A stretch of 64,000 nucleotides of DNA from contig NZ_VDOR01000001.1 of assembly GCF_007666205.1 (NCBI RefSeq), positions 310,001 through 374,000 on the forward strand, given 5' to 3'. The notes below the pieces were generated by a model. It did no database searches. It was not told where the DNA came from and worked only from the letters and a program-made list of their open reading frames with translations. The number at the start of each line of letters is the position of its first letter. Within the stretch, counting starts at the first letter, position 1. The translations under genes were made by a program, and so were the position numbers. Source of the DNA: Kocuria palustris. Its GTDB lineage: Bacteria > Actinomycetota > Actinomycetes > Actinomycetales > Micrococcaceae. Positions 59,208-64,000 of the stretch are shown here, piece after piece.

Positions 59208-59229
59208 CGACTAACAGAAGGGCACCACC

Positions 59230-59946
59230 ATGAAGAAGCTCGCAGCCGGCGCCGGCGCCACCGCCGTCGCCCTGGCAGGCCTGTCGGGTCTGAGCATCGC
59301 CCCGGCCGCCGCCGCCCCCGGCGTCTACGACAACTGCGCTGAGGTCTACGCCGATGGCAAGGCGAATATCACCAACGCTGACCCCGGGTACACCCCTGGA
59401 CTGGATGGCAGTGACAACGATGGTGTGGGTTGCGAGAACCCCGGCGTCGGCCTCCCGGACCCGGTCTCTCCGCAGACCCCCGAGGTCAACACCCCGCAGG
59501 CACCGCAGGCGCCCCGGGCACCCGAGGCGCCTGTCACGGCCGATCCGGCCGCGCAGGAGCCGTGGACCTGGGACAACTGCTCCGAGGCCTTCGCCAACGG
59601 CGTCTCCAACATCCCGGCAGGCGCCCCCGGCTACGGCACCCACCTGGATCGCGACCTCGACGGCATCGGCTGCGAGCTCAACGGCGATGACGACGCCGCG
59701 TTCCCCACCCCGGTCGTCGCTGATGATGCCGATGACGCCTACGAGACCGACGGCGCCGCCGATCAGGTGAGCGCCGATCCGGCCGCCGAGGTGTCCCAGG
59801 TCACCCAGGTCCCGACCGGCGGTGCCGAGACCGGTGTGCCGGTCCAGGAGTCCTCGCCCCAGGCCGGCGTGATCGGCCTCTCGGCGCTGGCGCTGGGCGC
59901 CGCCGCCGGCGCGGGGCTGCTCGTCCGCCGCGCGGTGCGGGCCTGA
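59230..59946 (+). CDS. Second excalibur-domain surface protein with matching sorting-like signal
   Basis: A 238-residue exported protein. A signal peptide covers residues 1-28 (KKLAAGAGATAVALAGLSGLSIAPAAA). Two excalibur repeats follow (YDNCAEVYADGKA... DGSDNDGVGCE and WDNCSEAFANGVS... DRDLDGIGCE) with an acidic Pro linker between. The C-terminus reads VPTGGAETG (194-202), a hydrophobic helix and RRAVRA. Both its layout and its end match the gene before it, and a sortase gene comes next. A ribosome site GAAGGG precedes the ATG. It is likely a paralogue of the previous gene, with different linkers. Confidence 0.85.
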   Translation: MKKLAAGAGATAVALAGLSGLSIAPAAAAPGVYDNCAEVYADGKANITNADPGYTPGLDGSDNDGVGCENPGVGLPDPVSPQTPEVNTPQAPQAPRAPEAPVTADPAAQEPWTWDNCSEAFANGVSNIPAGAPGYGTHLDRDLDGIGCELNGDDDAAFPTPVVADDADDAYETDGAADQVSADPAAEVSQVTQVPTGGAETGVPVQESSPQAGVIGLSALALGAAAGAGLLVRRAVRA

Positions 59947-59996
59947 GCCTCCTGCCGACAGGATGACCGGGGCGGCCCGTCCGTCGGCCCGGTCGC

Positions 59997-60040
59997 GCCC
60001 GGTCGCCGCGATGCCCGCCCCGGCGTCGCGGCGACCGGGC
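59997..60040. terminator. Long hairpin between second excalibur gene and sortase
   Basis: GCCCGGTCGCCGCGA (59997-60011) pairs perfectly with TCGCGGCGACCGGGC (60026-60040), a 15-bp stem with a 14-base loop, followed by TTC. It probably ends the excalibur transcript or attenuates read-through into the sortase gene. Confidence 0.65.
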
Positions 60041-60103
60041 TTCAGGGAGGGGACGAGGCACTGGGCACACCGACATGACGCTCGAACGAAGAGGTGCAGG
60101 ATC

Positions 60104-60727
60104 ATGAAGACCGCCCCCTCCCGTCATCTCCTCGCCGCGCTCGGACTTGCGCTGCTGCTCAGCGGCTGCTCGGGCGGCGAGGCGCAGGGCGGGCCGAGCC
60201 CGGCCCCTTCTGCCCGCACCGGATCGTCCGCGGGAGCATCGGACTCGTCGTCGGGCGAAGCGCCTGTCGTCCTCCCCGAATCCGCCCCCGCGGCGGTGCG
60301 GATCCCGGCCATCGGCACGGACTCCGAGCTGCTGCACCTGGGGCTGCGGGACAACGGCTCGCTCGAGGTCCCCCCGACAGCCGCCGGCTCGCCGGCCTCC
60401 TGGTACGACAAGTCGCCCACTCCGGGCGAGCTCGGGCCGTCGGTCCTGCTCGGCCACGTCAACGAGGACGACGGGAGCGACGGCGTCTTCGCAGGGCTGC
60501 GCGATCTGCAGCCCGGCGACGAGATCGAGGTCGATCGCGAGGACGGCTCGACGGCGACCTTCGCCGTGGACTACGCAGAGGCCTACGCCAAGGACGACTT
60601 CGCCACCGAGAAGGTCTACGGCAACACCGACGACGCCCAGCTGCGCCTCATCACCTGCGACGGCTACGACCCCGCGACGGGGCTGTGGGACGACAACTAC
60701 GTCGTCTACGCCACGCTGATCGGCTGA
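60104..60727 (+). CDS. Class F-like sortase with lipoprotein signal
   Basis: A 207-residue exported transpeptidase-like protein. The N-terminus has a lipobox, LLLSGC, with Cys22, so it is probably a lipoprotein rather than a signal-anchored enzyme. The sortase core starts at PAAVRIPAIGTDSELLHLGLRDNGSLEVP. Catalytic residues are His118 (LLGHVNEDDG) and Cys185 (LRLITCDGYDP). Nine residues after Cys185, where I would expect the Arg, Leu and Trp occur (GLWDDNYVVYATLIG). Class F sortases are typical of actinobacteria. The two preceding genes encode likely substrates. The start at 60104 has GAGG/AGG upstream. Confidence 0.82.
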   Translation: MKTAPSRHLLAALGLALLLSGCSGGEAQGGPSPAPSARTGSSAGASDSSSGEAPVVLPESAPAAVRIPAIGTDSELLHLGLRDNGSLEVPPTAAGSPASWYDKSPTPGELGPSVLLGHVNEDDGSDGVFAGLRDLQPGDEIEVDREDGSTATFAVDYAEAYAKDDFATEKVYGNTDDAQLRLITCDGYDPATGLWDDNYVVYATLIG

Positions 60728-60730
60728 GCC

Positions 60731-61252
60731 TCAGTCTCCGAGCTCGATCAGCATCGTCCCCGCCGCGGCGCCGGGCGCGTCCCGGTACCCCAGGGACTCG
60801 TAGAGGTGGCGGGCCGGATTGCCCGCCCCGACGCTCAGCGACAGCGCCCGGAGGCCGCGCCGACGGGCCTCCTCATGCAGCTCGTGCAGCAGCAGCCGGC
60901 CCACCCGACGCTCCCGCCAGGCGGGCCGGACGTGGAGCGAGACCTCGGGGATGCCGGGCCCCGCGAAGCCGTACCCGGGGTCCTCCGGCGGCAGGAGCAC
61001 AGCCCAGGCCGCACCGGCCCATTCCGTCGACGGCCGCGACGAGACCGGCATGGCGACGACGCCGAAGTCGCCGCGCCCCAGCTCCAGGCGCGCGTAGTGC
61101 GCGAACTCGGGGCGCTCGCGCACGTCGGCGTCCCGGAAGCGAGGACCCTGCCAGTTGAGGTTGCCGAGGGTCGCCTCGTGCAGGACAGCGGCGGCCTCGG
61201 CGGCCTCGAGGGGCCGCACCGTGATGCCGCTGATCCGCGCGCGCTCAGGCAT
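60731..61252 (-). CDS. GNAT-family N-acetyltransferase
   Basis: A 173-residue acetyltransferase. The acetyl-CoA loop is VRPAWRERRVGRLLLHELHEEARRRG (Q/RxxGxG-like), followed by LSVGAGNPARHLYESLGY, the typical C-terminal half. The N-terminus ITVRPLEAAEAAAVLHEAT is the usual first strand and helix. Substrate unknown. It overlaps the end of the membrane protein gene by 8 bases, so the two are co-transcribed leftward. Its stop is 3 bases from the sortase stop. Confidence 0.85.
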   Translation of the reverse strand: MPERARISGITVRPLEAAEAAAVLHEATLGNLNWQGPRFRDADVRERPEFAHYARLELGRGDFGVVAMPVSSRPSTEWAGAAWAVLLPPEDPGYGFAGPGIPEVSLHVRPAWRERRVGRLLLHELHEEARRRGLRALSLSVGAGNPARHLYESLGYRDAPGAAAGTMLIELGD

Positions 61253-61937
61253 GGGGCGCCCCGTCGTCGGCCCGAGGGCGCCGCTCGTCCGTCTCCCGGC
61301 CCACGGTGCGGAAGAACCAGGCGTAGAAGGCGCTCCACCCGGCCGCGAAGATCACCAGCTCCACGGTGCGGGGCTCGACCCCCAGCAGCCGCGGCAGTCC
61401 CGAGCCCGGGGCGCTGAGCCCGGACCGGCGCGCCAGGGCTGCGAGCCCGGAGACCATCGCGGTCACGGGCACGAAGCGGGACAGCCGCGCCGGCACGGTC
61501 CAGACCAGGAGCCTCCCGAGGGGCAGGTCGAGGACTCCGGCGGAGCGGGCGTAGAGCTTGTACGGGGTCCCGGTGAAGGGGCCGATCAGCAGGGCGGGGA
61601 AGCCGTGCGTGCGCATCTGGGCGTCGACCCGGGCGACCATCGACGGGCTGATCGCGGGAATGCGAGCAGCGAGCCCGGCCGAGCGGGCGGGCCCGGTGCG
61701 TGCGGACCAGCGGTGGACCGCCGCGCCGCCGAGCACGGCTCCGGCGGTCGCGGTGAGGGTCAGGGCCTGCCCCCGAGCCGGTCGGCGCAGCGCGATCGCG
61801 GAGGTCCAGGCATCGGGCACCACGAAGAAGACGGTGGCCTCGGCGAAGCCCCAGGCGAAGGCGACGCCGTGCTGCCGCAGCCCTCGAGGGCGGTTCCTGC
61901 ATCGGTCCCCGCGGCAGGTCGGCAGCAGCGCGCTCAT
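61245..61937 (-). CDS. Membrane protein, possibly DedA/VTT-like
   Basis: A 230-residue polytopic protein. AFAWGFAEATVFFVVPDAWTSAIALRR near residue 27 and GFPALLIGPFTGTPYKLYARSAG near 112 resemble the paired re-entrant motifs of VTT (DedA/SNARE-associated) proteins, which flip lipids. Four or five hydrophobic segments are visible, with the last at VELVIFAAGWSAFYAWFF. CAGGAT ends 6 bases before the ATG with no ribosome site. The family assignment is tentative. The gene is divergent from two phospholipid-synthesis genes, which fits a membrane-lipid role. Confidence 0.6.
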   Translation of the reverse strand: MSALLPTCRGDRCRNRPRGLRQHGVAFAWGFAEATVFFVVPDAWTSAIALRRPARGQALTLTATAGAVLGGAAVHRWSARTGPARSAGLAARIPAISPSMVARVDAQMRTHGFPALLIGPFTGTPYKLYARSAGVLDLPLGRLLVWTVPARLSRFVPVTAMVSGLAALARRSGLSAPGSGLPRLLGVEPRTVELVIFAAGWSAFYAWFFRTVGRETDERRPRADDGAPHA

Positions 61938-62088
61938 AGCGGCATCCTGCCACCCGGGTGCGGCGGCTGAGGGGAGCGCGGGACACATCGTGTCACGGCA
62001 GGCCTGTACACATGAGGCCACATGGGTTTGTCTTGGTGAACACAGGTCGGCGGCCCGGTCCGACCGACGACCCGTCACAGGAGACGCC

Positions 62089-62925
62089 ATGAGCTCGTGC
62101 TCGGAGGAACCGCGGGACGCCGCCGCCAGGTCGACGCTCGATCGGATCGACGACGAGCGCACCATGCGCCGTGAGATCCCCCAGCGCAGCACGGCCTGGG
62201 CCCGGGGCCTGGCCGCTGCGACCGGGCGGGCCGGCATCACGCCGAACATGATCTCGTCCGCATCCGTGCTGATCGCCGCCGGGGGATGCGCCGCGCTCGT
62301 CGGATCGGGCTGGGCGGTCGAGGCGGGCGACGACGGCGTGCGCGCGGCCCTGCTGATCGTCGCCGCGCTCACGGCCCCGCTGCGGCTGCTCATGAACATG
62401 CTCGACGGCATGGTCGCCGTCGAAGGCGGCCGGCAGACCCCCGTCGGCGATCTCTTCAACGAGGTGCCGGACCGGGTCGCCGATGTGCTCCTGCTGGCCG
62501 GTGCCGGCTATGCGATCGCGTCCGTCCACGGCGGCCTCACGATCGGCTGGGTCGCAGCGGTCCTGGCGCTGCTGACCGCCTACGTCCGCTCGCTGGGCGC
62601 TGCGCAGGGGCTCTCGAACCACTTCGAGGGGCCCATGGCCAAGCCGCGGCGCATGTGGCTGCTGATGCTCGGCTGCCTGCTCTCCCTGCTGGAGCCGGTC
62701 GTGGTCGTCCCACTGGGACTCGAGAGGGGCGCGGTGCTCGGCGTGGTCCTCGCGGTGATCGCGGCCGGGTCGCTGGCCACGGTCGGCATCCGACTGCATC
62801 TGATCGGGCGCGAGCTCAAGGAGCGCGCGGCCTCGATGGCCGGCGTCGGTCCTTCCGGGCCGTCCGCTGCTCCATCCGCCGGGCCGGCCGCGGAGCACCC
62901 GCGGACGACGACCGGGGAGGGCTGA
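62089..62925 (+). CDS. CDP-alcohol phosphotransferase-like protein (YnbA-like)
   Basis: A 278-residue membrane enzyme. The catalytic region reads MNMLDGMVAVEGGRQTPVGDLFNEVPD (residues 102-128). Compared with DxxDGxxARx8GxxxDxxxD, Asp106, Gly107, Gly120 and Asp128 are kept, but the first Asp is Asn103, Arg is Val111 and the third Asp is Asn124. This resembles a variant branch rather than PgsA or PssA. The next gene encodes a CDP-diglyceride synthetase, as in E. coli ynbA-ynbB. The product is unknown. AGGAG precedes the ATG. The last ~30 residues are disordered Pro/Ala/Gly. Confidence 0.8.
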   Translation: MSSCSEEPRDAAARSTLDRIDDERTMRREIPQRSTAWARGLAAATGRAGITPNMISSASVLIAAGGCAALVGSGWAVEAGDDGVRAALLIVAALTAPLRLLMNMLDGMVAVEGGRQTPVGDLFNEVPDRVADVLLLAGAGYAIASVHGGLTIGWVAAVLALLTAYVRSLGAAQGLSNHFEGPMAKPRRMWLLMLGCLLSLLEPVVVVPLGLERGAVLGVVLAVIAAGSLATVGIRLHLIGRELKERAASMAGVGPSGPSAAPSAGPAAEHPRTTTGEG

Positions 62926-62929
62926 GCCC

Positions 62930-63970
62930 ATGGGGCCCGCGACGACGCCCGCAGGGCTGCTCGGCCTCGACGGCCTTCCCCAGCAGATCGGGCTGATCGG
63001 CGGTGCCGCGGCATGGCTGCTGGCGGGATCCGTCGTCGTGCTGATCCTGGCCACGCTCGTCGTTCTGGCCCTGACGGCCCGGATGCCCGCGGCCAAGGCC
63101 GGGTTCAGCACGGAGCTGCGGCAGCGGACCTGGGCCTGGTGGTACATGATCGGCGTCCTGGGCATTGCGCTGCTGGGCGGGGAGACCGCGGTGATCCTGC
63201 TGTTCGCGGTGCTCTCCCTGCTCGGGCTGCGCGAGATGGCCTCGCTGCTGCCGGATCAGCGCGCGGACCGCGCGGTGCTGCTGTGGCTGGCGGTGATCAC
63301 GCCGCTGCACTACTGGTTCCTGTGGGAGCACTGGTACGGGATGTCCGCGATCTTCATCCCGGTCTACGCGTTCCTCTTCCTGCCGGCGGTCTCGGCGCTG
63401 CAGGGGCGCACCGAGGGATTCCTGGCCCGCGCGGCGTCGATCCAGTGGGCGCTGATGGTCTGCGTCTACGCGGTCTCCTACGTGCCGGCCCTGCTCCAGC
63501 TGCCGGTGGCCCTGGAGCAGGGCAAGGCCGCGGCGGAGGGCTCGGCCCCCGGATCCGGCGGGTGGCAGGGCGCGGCGCTGCTGCTGTTCCTGGTGATCGT
63601 GGTCCAGGGCTCCGACGTGCTGCAGTACGTGTGGGGCAAGACGCTGGGGCGGCACCCGGTGGCGCCGTCGGTGAGCCCGAACAAGACGTGGGAGGGGCTG
63701 ATCGGCGGGGTCCTCTCGGCCACGGCGCTGGGTGCGGCGCTGTGGTGGGCCACTCCCTTCGCGCCGTGGCAGGCGGGGCTGCTCGCGCTCGTGAGCTGCC
63801 TGCTGGGCTTCGCGGGAGGCCTGGTGATGTCGTCGATCAAGCGCGATCGCGGGGTCAAGGACTTCGGCGCCGTGATCCCCGGCCACGGCGGGATCATGGA
63901 CCGCTTCGACTCCCTGGTCTTCGCGGCCCCGGTCTTCTTCCACCTGGTGCGCTTCTTCTTCTCCGCCTGA
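62930..63970 (+). CDS. Phosphatidate cytidylyltransferase (CdsA family, YnbB-like)
   Basis: A 346-residue, about 8-helix enzyme. The C-terminal signature is spread over SPNKTWEGLIGG and SSIKRDRGVKDFGAVIPGHGGIMDRFDSLVFAAP, with the conserved Lys, Asp and the DRxD pair. It makes CDP-diacylglycerol from phosphatidate and CTP. It starts 4 bases after the CDP-alcohol phosphotransferase stop and is coupled to it. A housekeeping cdsA should exist elsewhere; this copy with its partner may make a dedicated lipid. Only 30 bases follow it before the window ends. Confidence 0.88.
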   Translation: MGPATTPAGLLGLDGLPQQIGLIGGAAAWLLAGSVVVLILATLVVLALTARMPAAKAGFSTELRQRTWAWWYMIGVLGIALLGGETAVILLFAVLSLLGLREMASLLPDQRADRAVLLWLAVITPLHYWFLWEHWYGMSAIFIPVYAFLFLPAVSALQGRTEGFLARAASIQWALMVCVYAVSYVPALLQLPVALEQGKAAAEGSAPGSGGWQGAALLLFLVIVVQGSDVLQYVWGKTLGRHPVAPSVSPNKTWEGLIGGVLSATALGAALWWATPFAPWQAGLLALVSCLLGFAGGLVMSSIKRDRGVKDFGAVIPGHGGIMDRFDSLVFAAPVFFHLVRFFFSA

Positions 63971-64000
63971 CCCGCCCTCCCCGCTGCCGAGCGGGCGATC

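Noticed and set aside
1-64000. tRNA, rRNA, CRISPR arrays, insertion sequences, integrases or prophage genes
   Set aside because: No recognisable sequences of these types were seen by reading; small RNAs cannot be excluded without a covariance-model search.

Overview
The window is a very GC-rich stretch with GTG and occasional TTG starts and dense, mostly ungapped genes. It suggests a high-GC actinobacterium, most likely Micrococcales and probably Micrococcaceae (Kocuria- or Micrococcus-like); the genus is an inference from gene content, not shown. I see no rRNA or tRNA gene, CRISPR array, insertion sequence or prophage gene. It reads as ordinary chromosome with accessory metabolic and surface modules. 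Because of the GC content, many long open frames on the opposite strand are empty shadows.

Left part (1-15 kb): the tail of a PRD antiterminator, a HAD phosphatase and a FadH-like dienoyl-CoA reductase, followed by a 5-oxoproline (pyroglutamate) block. That block holds pxpA, a fused pxpB-pxpC, a biotin carboxylase-BCCP fusion and a FadR/FCD-type GntR regulator. After an HNH/excalibur nuclease, an MFS pump and ohr comes a leftward pair, an Nramp-like transporter (YcsG type) and a YcsI/DUF1445 protein. These are the partners of pxp genes in the Bacillus ycs-kip operon. The same 11-bp palindrome, TTGTTNAACAA, lies in the pxpA promoter region and directly against the -10 of the Nramp-like gene, so the two halves look like one regulon run by the GntR protein.

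Middle (15-45 kb): acyl-CoA synthetase, luciferase-like oxidoreductase, a damaged-looking YdhR-type frame, DoxX-like protein, BCCT transporter and a NarL-type two-component pair. Next is a leftward four-gene set (DinB-like, cytochrome P450, a VOC-SRPBCC fusion, an oil-body-associated-protein homologue). A GH13 alpha-glucosidase, a NYN-domain/LOTUS-like RNA-type protein, a PRC/DUF2382 stress protein, an amino-acid permease, a TetR-MMPL efflux unit with tandem operators, dps, a DHA2 pump and a large FAD/Fe-S dehydrogenase follow.

Right part (45-64 kb): amylosucrase, an MFS/DUF1801 pair, an FNR-like regulator with an N-terminal cysteine cluster, and an N-acetylglucosamine module (IIA, IIB, GntR repressor and patatin on one strand; IIC, nagB, nagA on the other) around a DasR-type dre palindrome. 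After a frameshifted aminotransferase and a PH-domain protein come two excalibur-repeat surface proteins. They share an unusual C-terminal VPxGGAxTG signal and are followed by a lipobox-bearing class F-like sortase. The window ends with a CDP-alcohol phosphotransferase/CdsA-like pair resembling E. coli ynbA-ynbB.

A window-wide feature is that many genes without a Shine-Dalgarno sequence carry a TANNNT hexamer ending 6-7 nt before the start codon, the layout expected of leaderless mRNAs.
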